A DNA stretch of 64,000 bases, taken from NCBI GenBank assembly GCA_023055355.1, contig JALJCS010000022.1, positions 8,293,001 to 8,357,000 on the forward strand, in the 5' to 3' direction. The stretch's first letter is position 1. Each line of letters begins with the position of its first letter. This DNA is from Agelaius tricolor. Its lineage: Eukaryota > Chordata > Aves > Passeriformes > Icteridae. Positions 13,801-28,800 of the stretch are shown here, in pieces. Below the pieces are notes generated by a model. That model was not told where the DNA came from. It made no database searches and saw nothing but the letters and a program-made list of their open reading frames with translations. A program made the position numbers and the translations under genes.

Positions 13801-16800
13801 GGATCAGCAGCTGAGCAACACGTGGAAGATAGACTTATCTTCATTTGTTTAATTAGTAAGTAGGAGTAATTAGTGACAGAGCATTTAGCCAGGCAGCTCA
13901 GCACTGCAGGATGGGCTGGTGAAGGGCTATTCAGCAGCTCACCCAGCTGATGCCATGAGCTGTGTCCTCCACATTGTTACTGCTCACTCAACATTGCCAA
14001 CCACAATTAATAGGAATGGACTTAAGCCTGACCCAAGGTTCACCAAAGTCACTGAAAAGCTTCCCCCTGAGGTTTCAGATGTGGCTTCACCAGCACTGAG
14101 AACGTGACAGTCACACCACAAACAGGAAGGAGCTGGGTTTGGTGGGTTTTTTTTGAGGGAGGGATGCTATGGGCTGGGTTTTTTCCCTTCCACTTTTCTC
14201 TAGGTCCAGCCTGGTCCCACAGACTGGGTGTTTTATGGCTCCAGTGTGCTCCTGGAATACATCCTCCAGTGGGATTTCATCTGCTCAGGATGTTCCATCA
14301 CCCAAACCAAGGCTTAGCAAAGTGGGGTTAAGTGGGAGATCCACCTGCAAAGCAAACACCTGGTCCACAAGAGAACACTAATTTTGGACACACCTTAATA
14401 AAAATGTACTGCCTGGTTTACTTGCACAAATGGGATTCATCCAAAAGATCTTAACAGCACATTGAGTAAATAAGAAACAACCCAAAGACTAAATTCCCTT
14501 TCTACACTTTCTGCATACTGAATTTGTTACCCAGCCTCATTTATTTTGGGCACATATTCATACAAATTCTTTCTTCAGTATCACTAGTTCAAAAAATTTA
14601 AAAATGGATTCCATCCGAGAAATCCTCCACAGATAAAAGGTAAACTTAAACTGTAAACTTATTAAATATGCACATTTTGTATTAGTTTCTACTTCAAAAG
14701 AAAATAATTCTATAAGATACATTTGGAAGAAAGTAAACTAAGTCTAAAAGCTTCACACAGAACATCATAATAGAACATATAAAAAACAAGAGCTTCTAAC
14801 TTAACTTAGTGCGTGCTAGACATTATGCCATAATAGCTGTTTCACAAAAAAGGTCAGAATGTTTACTGTTTTGGCTGTTTGAAAATAAAATAATATCTAT
14901 TTGTCTTATCAAAAGTTTATGTTTACATAAAAGTCAAGAACCAGTAAAAGGGACTCTCAAACAAAGACAGAAACAAATGACTACAGTCCTTCTGAATGGG
15001 AACTGTGATGAGCTTTTTAATTACAAAACAAAGAAAACAAGTCCATCGTGATTACCATTAAGTTTTATATTTATCAAGATCTGCTGCATTCAAGAACTTC
15101 AAAAGATTTCACTAGTTATATCTAGCATCTGCCTGAATACAGTGTTTCATTAAAAAAAAAATGCTATGCAATTTTAATTGTTATTTGAATTATTTCTCTT
15201 TAAAGGAACTTACCAAAACAGAAGTTTACCTTCTGACAAACCAAGCTACAACCTAACCTTAAGCTAATCCAGAGAAATACTTCATTAAACAAAAAATATT
15301 CTAAGATTGTGTATAAACATGTCATTTAAGACACTAGGAACTGACTGGACTCATGGAAGGCTCTAAGCAGATAATTTGTTGAGGTCAGATGAGCTTCTAG
15401 CAACAACTTCTTTTCTAAGGCAGTTCCATTTCATTTCAGTTCCCTAATTCACATCCATGATTAGCTTTGTTAAGAAAATAATTCTAAGTTTAAATCAGGA
15501 GTGCATGCATTCTAACTCATGTAGAAAACTGAGCTGGAACACAATAAGATCCCTCTCTTCTAAGAGAACAAGACAACAAAAACCTTTTTTTTTTAACAGA
15601 GAAACTACTCGTCATTAATTAAGGAATTAATACACAGGAAAAGGTGAATTTTCTAGAACTATGTTTTCCATTTAAAACAGTGATTGATTTTACAGCCTTC
15701 GGATTCCAGTTTGAAGCATTTTAGTTTCAAATGCATTTTCTACCAAATTTAAGTCATTACACAGAAATGACTGATTACCTTGAAAAAGCAAGGACTGCTA
15801 ATTCCTGTCATTTATATACAAAACAAAAAAGAATGCAAAGGAATGAAAGTTAATTACCTTCTTAAACATTTATCTATTGTGAACAGTATATGTGGGTGGC
15901 AGTGTACATAAATATATATATATGTATTTATGCATGTATAAAGAGAGACAGGCAGCCAAGATTATCTTTCTCACTAGCATACAGAACCCTGGAAGGAAAC
16001 TAAAAGTGAGTTACACTTTTTCTAAAAGAAAACAAGTAAAGCATTGATAGACAAATAAAGATTAGAATGGATTATTTAAATCAAAGTTTTTTATCATCCC
16101 TGTAACTTAATTCATTCTGCTCAAGACATAAACTGCTGCCTTGTGCAACACTTTCAATGCACAGAACTCAGCAAAGCTGCAGTGAGCAAAATGAATTCAA
16201 GTGAGATAAGAGTTCATGTGGGTGCTCCCATTTAGAAACAGAATGTTCTTTAATTCTTGTACTCTAACATAGGAACCTAAATACTCCTTTGTTTCCCCCC
16301 CCCCCCAAATAGTGACATCCACAGGATTTCTTTTCACTAATCCTATTTGCACACCACTCTTATTCAGTCAGTTTCCTCTTCCCCTTCCACTTGAAACCTT
16401 TCCCTCTCAAAAGCTGACTTAGGGCAATGTAATAGATTAGCAATGAATGTTCAGGTAAAGCAGGAGACTTGAGGGAGAGCCCATTCTAAAACACAAACAA
16501 GGTCTTCCACAAACACAAGCACCCAAAAACCTTCACAGCACATATTAGCAATAAAGAAGTCACTTCAAAACAAAGCAGGAAACGATCAAATTACATAAAA
16601 AGTTTGTAACATACTTAGAAACAGAAAAGCACTGATATAAACATGTATAAAGCACGACGATTGTGTTCCTCAATACTCCACATTTTCATTTATATAACAT
16701 GTTCAAGATATCAGATTGAAATACAGCAAAAACCTACCTTGAAGATGGCAACATGCTCGTAGGCTTGAAGTTTGCCATAAACGGATTAGTGGAATCATAA

Positions 16801-19800
16801 TCAAAACTCTCCTGATGAGCTTCCCCAAACGCACTCGGTGATTTCAAGTCACTAGAACTCTCTGATCCCCCATTGCTAAGTTTATCTGACCTCTTGCTAT
16901 CTTTTTTTCCAGTCACTCTTTCAAAAAGACTAACTTTCTCTTTTTTCTCTTTTTTAATTTCTTTTCTGATCTCGACAGGTTTGGAGAACAGACTTATGTT
17001 TTGATCCCACGTTGCTGGGCTTTCTTCAAATGGATTCTTCTGTCTTGGCAGTGTAGCAAATTTTTGGGGTAACGAAGCACTCACATTAAATGGGTCATTT
17101 TGTGCTTCAAGTGCAGTTTCATCAACTGTGCTGTCAAGTTGGCTCATTTTAGAAGTATCAACACTTAATGTCCTTCTGTGTGGAGATTTTAGACTCCCTG
17201 CAAACAATCTGTCATTAGTATATTATCAATGAGACACTATATCACAGTTTATGACATGCAGAAAACCCATTTTAGCTTAGATCTAGAAGCTTTGCAATTG
17301 AGCCTCAGTTCAAAACACTGGTGATTAACTAAGCTATTAAAAAAAAAAAAAAACAGCTGTGGCCTTGATTTCATGTTTCAGAAATGTTTATGGATAGGCA
17401 CCACAGGAAATTTTTGCTTCCTACATGAAAATGAATTTCCACACAGAAGACAGCTATGACTGGTGTGCCATTCCAGAGACAATAGCATGATGTTGCATAA
17501 TAACTTTGAGCAATTCAAAGTATTTTCAGTTCTTTGTATAAATCAGGTTTAAAATTTGGTGATAGTTTTTGACTTTTTAATTAGACTTATTTCTCACAAG
17601 ATGCTATTTTGCCTAGAGTCCCCTCTGGAATGCAATATACTCTCAGATGAGGACATAATAAGAGACAATGCTAAACTGTCATAGATCATGAGCGATGCAA
17701 GTTATTTCTTATGCTCAGAAACAGCAATCATGAGTTGCCAGAAATTAAAGAAAGCATAAAAAATAGGCCAGCAGTACTTAACATTTTGGCCTTGTAAGTG
17801 CTTCATAAACTAAAGCAAGAGATTCTCAATGCTCTAAGAGCAGTGAGCTGTAATTGCAATGGTCAGGAGTGTTACTTACCCCCTTCATCAACAGAACCAA
17901 AGGACTCCAGCTGGCGCCTGAAAAGATGGGTGTAGCCAACAGTGCTGGCTTTCATCTTCTCTGAGGAGACGTGGGGTCCTGTCAGGTCTGACATGGAGTG
18001 AGCTGAGGACAGCCTCTGAGGGCCCAAGAGGAAAGGTTTTTTTGGTTTTGATTTCATTTGCACCTCACCACTACACACCTCTAGATTTGCATCAGGTGTG
18101 TGAGTACTTGGGATGATTGCAGAGGATGTGTCTGAAAACGTCCCATCGTTTTTCCGACCCTTCATTTTGTCTTTTAGTTTAGCAAATGGGGATTTGGTTT
18201 TGTCCTTCATTGACAAATCAAACATACTTGCTGTCATGTTATTCCTCATAAACTGAATATTGACATTGATTTCTCCTCTGTCTTTTGTTCTCTTCCCTTG
18301 TCTGGATTCTAGGGGAAACCACCTTGAAGGAGAAAAAGAGCAAATTAAGTTGTGTTTTTCTATCATTACACTCCCGTTAGTTGGTTAATGCATCTGATTA
18401 GAACAATTTAAAGTATGAAAATCCAAATCCTGTATCAAAGATTCAACCATTCCTGCACTGAAAATCTTTGTTTATATTTGTTTTCAAAGACAACTTCTTT
18501 GCTTATATTTGTTTTCAGCAAAAAAATTATTCGTTTATATTTGTTTCAAAACTAAATAACCAAGAAAGAGAAGCTCTTTGCAGTGATCACCTGTCTCAAA
18601 ATCAAAATCAACTTTGGAAGCTGACAAAACATCACCAAAGTTAAGGGCTTCCATCTGCTTATGAAGGAGAATTTGTACTTAATTATAAATACAGATACAC
18701 TTTATTTTTTTTAATAGTCTTCAAGTGTCCTTTATTTAGCAGTGATGTATATTAATGTATTCTATGTGGCAACTACATGATCTAGTAACCTTTTCTCCTT
18801 GGATTTTTCCCAGGTTTACACACTAGCAAACATTTTCCCCTCTTTCCTTCCTTCTAAGCACTGGTAAAGATTTATGACAACTGCAGCAATGCTGGCTAAG
18901 AAATATCTGAGAGCCCTGAACAGTCAGCCACCATTTCAATTCTGCAACTGCCTCCCCTCTGGATGCTGACAGAAACTCCACAGGCACAACTGAGCACGTA
19001 GGTGTATCCAACAGCATCCTCTCTTCTGCAGGTCAGCAGCAGGATTAACTTCAGAAATATTTCCTTTGGAACCATGACATAAATCCCCAGTCCTTGAAAA
19101 GAGATCAAAGGTGTGATCATCTGTTTCAAAAAGCCAAGTGTGCTTCTTTGCCAGGTCCAGCAAAAGCTTTATCATTATCCAAGTGTCTTATTCCTTCCCT
19201 ATTGTGCTCCATTGTCCCATGGAAGCATCTGCACAATTATGGCTCAATCTTCCCTCCACAGCTTCACCTACATGAATGACCAACACACAATCCCTTCTTC
19301 ACAACCATCACCAAGAGCCTTTCCCTATTTCAAAAGGTCACAAGGGCATATTTCAGATCCACCAGCTCCAAAGAAGTGCTCTAAACCCATTTTCAGGAGA
19401 AATCCATGCACACAGACTCACAACAGTGCCTTACCACCAGTAACTTTTGAATTGGAGAGACTAAGAAATTAAATTGTCTGTTAACACAGATATAAAATGG
19501 ATTATACAGTTATACATACATTATTCAATGCTGCCAAATATAGGAAAAAAAAACAGGTCAGGAAAGGAGAAAAATAGCCCTCAATTTATTTTCAGATTTC
19601 ATAAATATATTTTAAAGGTGACAGCTGTAATCAAGTTTTCAGGCAGAGATTACATGTTTTGAGTTGAGAAAATAATTCCAAAAGTGACACACCAAAGACA
19701 TAACAAAAGGATAAGGAGTATTATTATGCCTTTTTTTTTAATGTTGCTTTGTGATATTCACAAGATTTTATACTTCATACTAAAGCAAAATAATGAATCA

Positions 19801-22800
19801 GACCTCCTCTGTTCTCACAATGGACAATATAAATCCAGACCAGTAGGCCCAGAAGCTCAAACCAGGTGAAGGATAATTAAATCTTTAGGAAAATAGCTTT
19901 TCTTCTGTTGTGACGCAACTTCATTTATGTACTTTAAATGAAATACAAAACCTGGAATATGTGTCTGAAGAAGATGGATTGTTTTTCCTTTTAGTTAATA
20001 ATGCTTCAATTCTTTGGTAACTGATTCCAGAAACACTTTAAGTCATCAATAGAGTTGTTACAGAAAACAAAAACAGAACCAAAAGTCAATTGTCTGTGTG
20101 CTACATAACATGGCAAAAACTGGAAGACAAGATAGCCTACTTTCATTAAAACTCTCCTTAAAAGAAAATATGTTCACATATTCCCTTAAAAAAATAGAAA
20201 CAGTACCCAGCCATAGTGAGCAAGCCTTGCTCAGACAGCTCCTGGGCAGATTAAAAACCCCAAACAAAAACCATCCTGCAAATGAGAAAGTCCTCCCACA
20301 GCTCCTCAGCCACACACTAAATATACACACCAGCACAAATAAGGCTCATGAGTGGTTTAAGAAGTGTAGGAGGGAGAAAGGACTTCACTTTTTGACATTC
20401 AAATTTAATATCTCAGCCTACACTGTAACAAAACATTCCCTTTTTCCCTCTCCTCACAGGGTTCAAACATTGATACTCTATCTCTGATAAAACTGGTGAA
20501 TTTTTCTATGTTTCTGCTTCTGAATGACCAAAATCTTAAATTTACCAATGACACTTAACTTGTTTTAGAACAAGTACAAGACATAAATTCTTAATGTTTT
20601 GCTATGGGGAAGAAGGTATTTTATTTTAAAAAATTATTTAACAATTATTGGTGTTCTTACCACCAATCAACAATGCTGTGTCATTACCAGCACTCACCTG
20701 CTAAGGGCAAATGAACTATTTTGACATTTGCCTCTTCTTAAAGAGAAGCCCACAACTAACACCTTGCCTTCATAGCTTCTACATTTCTTTTCAAAGCGTA
20801 TCTTGAAGAATTTGACATTAAAAGTTAGTTCAGATGGGAAAACAAAGAAACTCTCCTTTCCCTAGGAAGACAACAGCAGGTCCTGCTGGAACCAGGTTCA
20901 ACACTGCTACTGATTCCAACAGAATTTAATCATAAACTCTTTTACTCCAGCAAAATTCCTCTGGTCTTCAATGGAATTTCTATTTGAATAATGATTGCTG
21001 GATCAAATCTTTGTATGAAAGACAGATATTTAATTTTCATAGGCATTTCAAGAAGGTTTCTTTGTTACCTTGGAGAGTTTATCTTGTTTCACTTATAATG
21101 AAGGTTCCATATGCTTCAGCTCATAACAAGACAATATGAGAAGCAGACTCAAATCATGATTTTCCTCAAAATTCAAAGGCAACTAATTACTTTTTTAAAC
21201 AGATGAGAACAAATGCAGGCAATGCATTTATGTGGAGCTGCACATGAACGAGCAACTAAGACCATAAATGTTTCTTATTAGAATCTGTTTCGACAACACA
21301 TGGGCGTGAGCAGCAAATAGAAAAAACAGCTCTGTAGAGGAGAGAAAAAAGAATGGGGAAATGAAGTCCACTGTTTTCAGATAACAACATTTGGGTCCTA
21401 AAACACTAAATTCCACTATACTACTGCCAATTTAAAAAATTGAAATGTATTATAAAAGCCAATAAAACTTGCTATTTTGGTTTTGTTTACAGTACTTTTA
21501 GCCACAATAAATGCTCCATTTGTCAGGCTGCCATAAGCTTATTCTATAGAAAGCCTGTACAAAGTAGGAAAATAGCCAATAACATACATGAACAAAACAT
21601 GGTGGCTTTTATGAGAGCAGATGCCCTTTTACTTAATAACCAAATATTACATCCAGTCTTGCAGACAGTCTTTATTTAAACAGACCTTGTACAAAGTCTG
21701 GCAAATTTTCCCAACTTCAAAGGAAGCCCTATTGCCTTTGGAATCACATTCATTCTTCTTGCTCTCACCTTCAAATGTTCTCTAGGGCAATGTCCTCCAT
21801 ACACCCTCTAATTTCAACTTTTTTCCCGATGGCTTCCATCAGAACAACCCTTGCTTCTTTCTCTCATCTGTTTTTCAGGGCTTTGTCTGTCTTGCACAGG
21901 TTTCTGTTAATTTTTACTTTTAAGTATTCTATAAATTGCCCCTCTGCATGCTGACAATTTTCTTGAATGTGCAAAGAGAAGCTCAACGTGCAAGGCTAAA
22001 TAGGAAAAATCCTGCTGACCAGGCAGCCCTAGGAAGCTAAACCCCTATGTGAAGCAGCATGCCTTCTTTCTACCCATGACAAGATTAGTTTATTGTGGGG
22101 TGGAAAAAGCAAACTAGGGGTGGAAAAAGCAAGCTCTCCTAACTTGAGCAGCCTTACCTGTAATGAACCCTCACCTTGGGGAAGACAGACAGGCAGGGTG
22201 AAGGAAAAAACTGAAATAAGCTACTACAAAAGAGCAAGTTACAAAACCCTGGCCTGTCTATTTAATTTAAATAGTTAGTGATCTATAGACTTTCAGCTGG
22301 TTTTTTCCTTACCTTTTCTGATTTTATCTGTCCTCCAAATCTGCCTCAGAATCTGACACTTCCAAGTGTTATCCCTCTCTCTCCTTTGAAGAAGCATCAC
22401 TCGGCCTGTTCTGCTCACCATGGAACAGTGAGCAGGATGGGCTGACAGCAAAGTTAAGAAAAAGCACTACCTAATTTCAATTACATTTTAATTATATACT
22501 TTGACAGCCTCCCAAACCACTGGGTAACTTATCTACCAGTTTCAACAGGAATTAAGTGTTCCAGCCAGCACATTCATCCTGTGCAAACGATCTCCCAACT
22601 CTGTCTTCTGGACAGTGCCAAAGATGGAAAGTGTTGAAGGAATTTACCCATCTTTCTCCTTCTTAAATACACCCCTCTCTACCTTCACTCTACCAGTAAT
22701 TATCTGTTGAGCTGATCTAGTTTTGCTTTGCTGAAAAACCCAAAGAATTTTACAAAATCTTTATTTCAATTTACAAATTACTGAAGAAATTTTGCAAAAA

Positions 22801-25800
22801 GCCACATAATCATCACAGCATCCACCAAGGCTTCTGACCTTGATTTTACAGGCAAAAATCAGCACCCTGATCTGCTACACTTTTAATTTTCTATACAAGC
22901 AGATACTTCTAAATTTACCCCTATAAAAGACCATCAGAATCTCAATGATAGAACATGTCCATCAGCTGTCACAAAAACAAAACTGATGATTATTGTTAAG
23001 ATAGATACACTGAAGATACTTGTTCCACAAAAGCCCACTAACAAAATGTCCACAGCTAATTGATAAAAAACAACATCCAAAGCCCAGAACTGTCTGACAT
23101 TTTCATTTAGCAGAGTATGCACTTTGAAAAATGCAGAAGTATGTTTTGTGATAAATCATTCTGATACCATACTGAGAGGCTGCCCCAAAAGTCAGCAAGT
23201 AGGAAAAATTAAGGCAAGGGGCTGAGCACAGACTGCATTGGGTATGAAGGGAAATTAAGAAGAAAACAAATTATTTATTAAAATAAGTGATGACACTCAC
23301 AAAGATGAATACTCTTACTTTCTGGAAGCCAACTGAAATGATATTGAAAGAAGTTTAAAATAAATACTACAGAGTGACATTATAACACCACAAAACATAT
23401 GGGAACTGACAGCTATCACAACACCCGCACTATGGGGTTTGCTAACATCAACTGGAATCAAAGTCATTAAAGTGGTCTTAGTTTACTTATTATTTTGGCT
23501 AAAGACTATGTGTGAATACTTCTGTGTTAGAAACAAACTAACTGAAGGTATGAGAATTAAAGCCAGTTATTTGAGTTGAGTATGTGTGCACAGAAAATGG
23601 AGAAGCATTTCATTACAGATGGCACTTAGACTCTGACTCAGAGTTATGACTTATTGAGAGGATGTGCATGGATTTTGTTGTCAAAATGTAAATGCTAGGA
23701 ATATTATTAAATAATTTGAAAATATCACTCCATAATGAAAAATTTGAAAATATCAGTCCATAAAGCTACAGCTGGGCAAAACTTTGTTTTCTCCCATAAC
23801 CATCTTTCTCTTTTGTTCCTCACTACTGACATCCCTTATTTTCTTTTTTCATTTAATGAGTGGTACCACAAGACAACCCATACAGAATCTCCAGGCTGCT
23901 CTTTATTTCTGTGCCTTTAACAAATTTCTAAGTTACTACTCTTCCCACTTTTGCCTTGAGTGGAACAAGATTTTTCTCTTGCTTTAACCACAATAAAGAC
24001 ATTTTCTGTTACACCCTGCCATTTCCACTACTATTGAAGCTCATCCCTTCATTTTTCTTGTTTAAACTAAATTTAAGACTAAACATGAGTAAATAATAGT
24101 GTGCTATGTTTTGTAGAAGTATTATTAAAATGGTTGCCACTCATTAACAAGCACTGAGCCCATATATTATCTATTTACTAGTTGTCTGCTTGTTCATAAT
24201 TCCAGATGTATTTGAAGCCTCCCTCTTGCTTATGCTGCTACAGATGAGAGAGAGGACAGAGCAGAGGCAGTTGAAGAGGGAGTTTATATCCAAGACAGAA
24301 GCTGCCAAGAAAGAATTCACATTAATTTGGAAAAAGTCACTCCATTTGCATATCTTCCAGGAAGCTCAGCAGCACTAAAGGCAGTGCCTACCACACAGGG
24401 GTACTGATCATGGTCAGCCATGAGTTCCTTTTGTTTGCTTGCTGAGAAGCTGGTTTTGACTCTTTTTTATGATCAACAGAAGCTGAGAGGCATCTTTAGA
24501 AAAGGCCAAGATTCCTTCACTGTATTATGCTCAAGCAAGCATTTTTTTAACAAGTGCTGCAATTTGTGTGTGAGTGGAGGGGAGTGATGTTGAGGTATTA
24601 TAGACCCCAGGGAGAAGAAGAACTAAATCACAAATAAAAGATGTCTCCTCCACCATGTCCATAAGAAATAATAACTCTACATCACCTGCCTTCTCAAATT
24701 TATAGCATTCCAAACAAGTGTTACATCTTAAATCAGCCGAACATACAATAAAATGAGACATCCAGGAAAGCTCATGAAGGAATAGACAATAAACAGAGTG
24801 GAATTAGAGAGTAACAAGGATGAAGCAAAAGCAGAGGAAATAAGTAACACCAGGAAAGTTAAGAGTCATTGTAAAAAACAACTGAAAAATACTTCAGTAA
24901 ATTAAGACATTTCAGAAAGTTAGTATTTTTTATTTCATGGTAACTCAAAAATTTGTTTTGATGCTATGCAATCAGATTATGAGCAGCATTAAGGCAACTG
25001 TAAATTATAAGTGAATTGAAATTATTTTAAAAAAGTATATATGCTTAAAAACAGTATGTTCATTGATTGATGTTCATTCATTGATGAATATGTTCATTGT
25101 TCATTGAAGAGTAGAAGAGGTATATTTATTTTGCGAGAGCAGACAGAAACAATTGCCATGTATTTCTTAGGATGAATTAAAAAACTCTCGCAATGTTATT
25201 GCAAAAAATAAAAGCCATGTCAGAAATGTAACATTTGAAAACTTATGCTAAATACACTTCCATTAAAGCTTTTCCAAAGCTTTTTGAAGTGTTAAAAAAC
25301 CTCAGTAAAATCTTTCAGCATCTGGAGCCTAGTTTTCAGCACTGGAAAAAAGAGCAGAAGTAAAAAGTCCCTGTCCATTTCCAACTACAGCAGAGATGAG
25401 ATGTCAGAGACACAAATTTACGAACTTTCACAGTACAATGGGCATTTCTGCACTAGGAAAGAAAGAAAATTAACTGGGATCCTGCAGATGCTTTGGATGA
25501 AGTCTCTGGAAGAGATCTAGTGAGGGACCATCTGAGCTGCATCTGGACCTAACTGTTCCAGCAATTTTTACTTTTAAGAATTTGAAAAATCATCAGTTTC
25601 AGAAAGCAAAAGGGCATTGTATGATATTGTGTACAAAATTTTCCCTATCAAGTTATAGTAAAGATACTACATTGTTTTATTAAGTCTTGAGCCAGAGCAA
25701 GTTTCTTAGAACACAAGACCAATCCCATCATGAGACCTCTGCCTGAAAACTTTACTGCAGGGAGTATTTGTCTTAAGATGTGACAAGTAACATAAAAACC

Positions 25801-28800
25801 TCCACAGAAAAAAAAATTATTTTTCCCTAACATAATGTTCCTGAGTCTGCAATGATTTTTGAAATTTATTTCTTCCAAATTATAAAACATTAAATTAAAA
25901 AAATATGTAAAAAGCCAAATGTCACACACCCCACGGTCTTCCTAGGAATTCAGAATCAGCTGGTAGCCTTCACTTCTCATACCTCCTTACTAAAAAAGCA
26001 CTAGGGAATTGCTGACAGGGTTCAGCATTGTGCAGAATATTAAATATCTTTTTTGCAATACCCTGGTGACTCTTGAGTCTGTCTCTTACAGCACCATATG
26101 TACAGCTGTGTTGGAAAGAGGAAGCTATTAAATATATTAAAAAGTAGAAATATTACCAATAGACACTTCATCAAATAACTGGATCTCATTCATCCCCAAA
26201 CAAAGCAAGAAATGTTAAGGTTACATCAACATAAGAAAATAACTCTGGATTTAATAACAGCACAAGCCTGTTGAACATATTTGAAAGTAAAAACATTGCT
26301 TAATAAAACAGATTAGCGTTTCTGAAACAATGAATATAGCTTTCAACCATCAGAATGCTTCGGTAACAAAGACATTGGACTTGGTTTTGAAAGGTGCTGG
26401 GTGTCTCAGTTCCCACACCACACTCACAGTTAGAAGGTCTTCAGGTCCAAATATATTACCCCTAGTTTACTGCCAACACAGGAATAGGAATATTTTCTAT
26501 CAAAAAGGATTTAATAAAGTGGGGGAAAAGAGCATTTTGTTCGAGATTGCATTCGTAAATCTATCCTTGAAAGTTTGCCCTCGTCCCACACACACATACA
26601 AATATTGCATCCACAACTCCAGCGAGTGCTTCAAGGAGACAGCCACGACCCACCCGCGTGGCACGAGGGCACACAACCACAAAACTTCTCAAAAACATCG
26701 AAACTTAATTCTTAAGTTACTTTTTTTTTGTCTGAAAGCGAGTTTTAGAAAGGACATTTTTGAGGTTTCTAAGCACCTAAAGACACCAAGGGGAAAACTG
26801 GACTTTTCAGTGGCTCCTTCCTGGTAAGAATTTAAATCAGCATTACGCGAGAACGCGCTGCCAAAAATCCCACTTGCCGCCCAGCCGCACTTTTACACTT
26901 ACATAAGACTTTTACAAGTACGGCTGTTCGGCCCTAGAAGCCTAACACCCATCAACTTTTAATAAGATTTGCAATCTTAAATGCTCAAGTAACTTCTGAA
27001 GAAAGGACTCAGGCTGTTTGTAAAGCTTCCCCCGTATGCCCCCATCTCGTGCAGCAGAGCTCGCAGGCAGCGCGTGGCGTTCCCCGGTGATTTCAGCGCT
27101 GCACTGGAGGAACTGCTCCACAGCTACATAGCAGGAGTTCCTCCCTCCCACTTCAGAGAAAGAAATGATAAAATAAAGAACACCTATGGAGCCCTGCTAA
27201 GCATAACTTCCTATAAAAATACTGCAGATCTGAATGTTTGTTTTACTATCGCAAGGACTGTGTTACTTACCCCACTTAAAAATTTCTGGAATAATTTTGC
27301 AAGACTAACTCCAGTACTACTTTTGCTAAACCTGGTACAGGAGGTTATGTTTCTTCTTCTAGGGGAAAGAAGTTTTGTTACTCACAGTAATAATGGAATA
27401 ATTTACATATTTTACTCCAGCTTCTGAACACATATTTCTATCTAGATTTACAGTCTTTACTTCTTGTAGGGTTCCTCCCTCATTCATTCACCTTGTTTTT
27501 CACCTTGTTGCTAGGTGTTGCAACTAAGGCAGTTGACTACTGACTTGCAAGATAATTACAACTTATGAGTCAAGAATTTTTAAGATACATGTCTAAAGAG
27601 CAGTGAAACTTCTTGAATCAAGTGTTAACAGAAATTAAGACCCTAAGGCTACAGGCATCACCATGTATTGCATCAAGATAACTGGTTTATCCATAAAAAG
27701 GTAAGCAATTAAAAAGTGCAATACTCCAGGCAGTGAACCCACAAGAGATTCTGCACAGACTTCTTTCCTGTCATATGGTTTGTGAACATACTGTGTTGCA
27801 AAAAATTCAGTTTACAAAAACAAACACCAGGGCAAAGAGACTTGGACTTGTCTTTGGTGCTCTTCAACCTCAGCCATGCACTTAAGTAGGACCAGGTTTT
27901 GAGGTGGTTTCAGCAGAAACCGTTGCCTGACCAAGAAGCCCTGCCTGGTGTTAACCATACGGATTTCCATCTCCAACTGCCAATGCTGCTGGAGGTCCAA
28001 CCCTGGCACAGTCACAGACAGACAAGCAACACCAGTCTTTTAGTGGCTTGGATGCAAGTTCAGCACCTCACCACAGACCCACCATCACTATGGATACCAG
28101 ACTTTAATTTCAGCAGCTGAGATTTGGGCACAGGAGCCTTTGTACTCTTCTGAAGAGACACCAAAGGAGGAAAGGTACCTGGAGCAGGAACTTTTTAACC
28201 ACTGCAGACAGATCTGTCAGCATTTATGTCACTGCCAACACAGACCTCACTTGGAGGTCTCCAAGCTGTTCTGATTCAGCTTCTGTGGGAATAGCATATC
28301 TACACCAAACCCAAAGCATGGGTCACAGGCATGCCTGTGGTACTCTCATATCTACAGTCTGAGTTACACACACACATGGAGGACAAATTATGCTGGTACC
28401 AAACACCTTTGTGCAACCATGGAATTATAACAGCTTTACTCATTTAGTTGAAAAACTCAGAGAATTAGATAAGTACAGTTCAACTTCAAAAACTGCTATG
28501 ATGCCTTTTTTTAAAAAAAATTCCTCTTTTTGCATTCCAGTGCCTGAACTTCCTGGCAAACACTATTTATTTGACAAAGGCTTATGTAGGTAGTGATGGA
28601 AGCTACCACAAGAGCTGAAATTTCTCTTCAGTCTTTTCAGCTGAGGCCTGCTGTACAGTGCAGCCTGTGGGATCATGGCCTAAGATTAATCAGGACCAGC
28701 AAAGCACTGTGCTGTTGTGGTAAGCCTTCATTAAGTCACAGTTCATTGACCACTAAAACATAAATATAAAATATTTAAAGACACGTGGTTGAAGCAACTG

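Larger units (their letters stand above)
5504..16737 (-). other. RAB11FIP2: RAB11FIP2 intron 3 (11.2 kb)
   Basis: GTAGGT donor and CCCCACAG acceptor. Holds a 32-bp tandem duplication near exon 4, a five-copy AT-rich minisatellite (6560-6786), a 42-bp duplication (8178-8261), a 33-bp three-copy repeat (12740-12838), a possible SINE remnant near 13500-13620, and C12 at 16295-16306. I see no coding potential in the rest. Confidence 0.85.

Noticed and set aside
26330..26827. 165-codon plus-strand ORF in intron 1
   Set aside because: Starts with ATG but the product resembles no family and it overlaps the CpG-rich segment, where stop codons are rarer.
27812..28120. Glutamine/leucine-rich ORFs suggesting a transposon fragment
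   Set aside because: No transposase or reverse-transcriptase motif, no terminal repeats, no match to a family I know.
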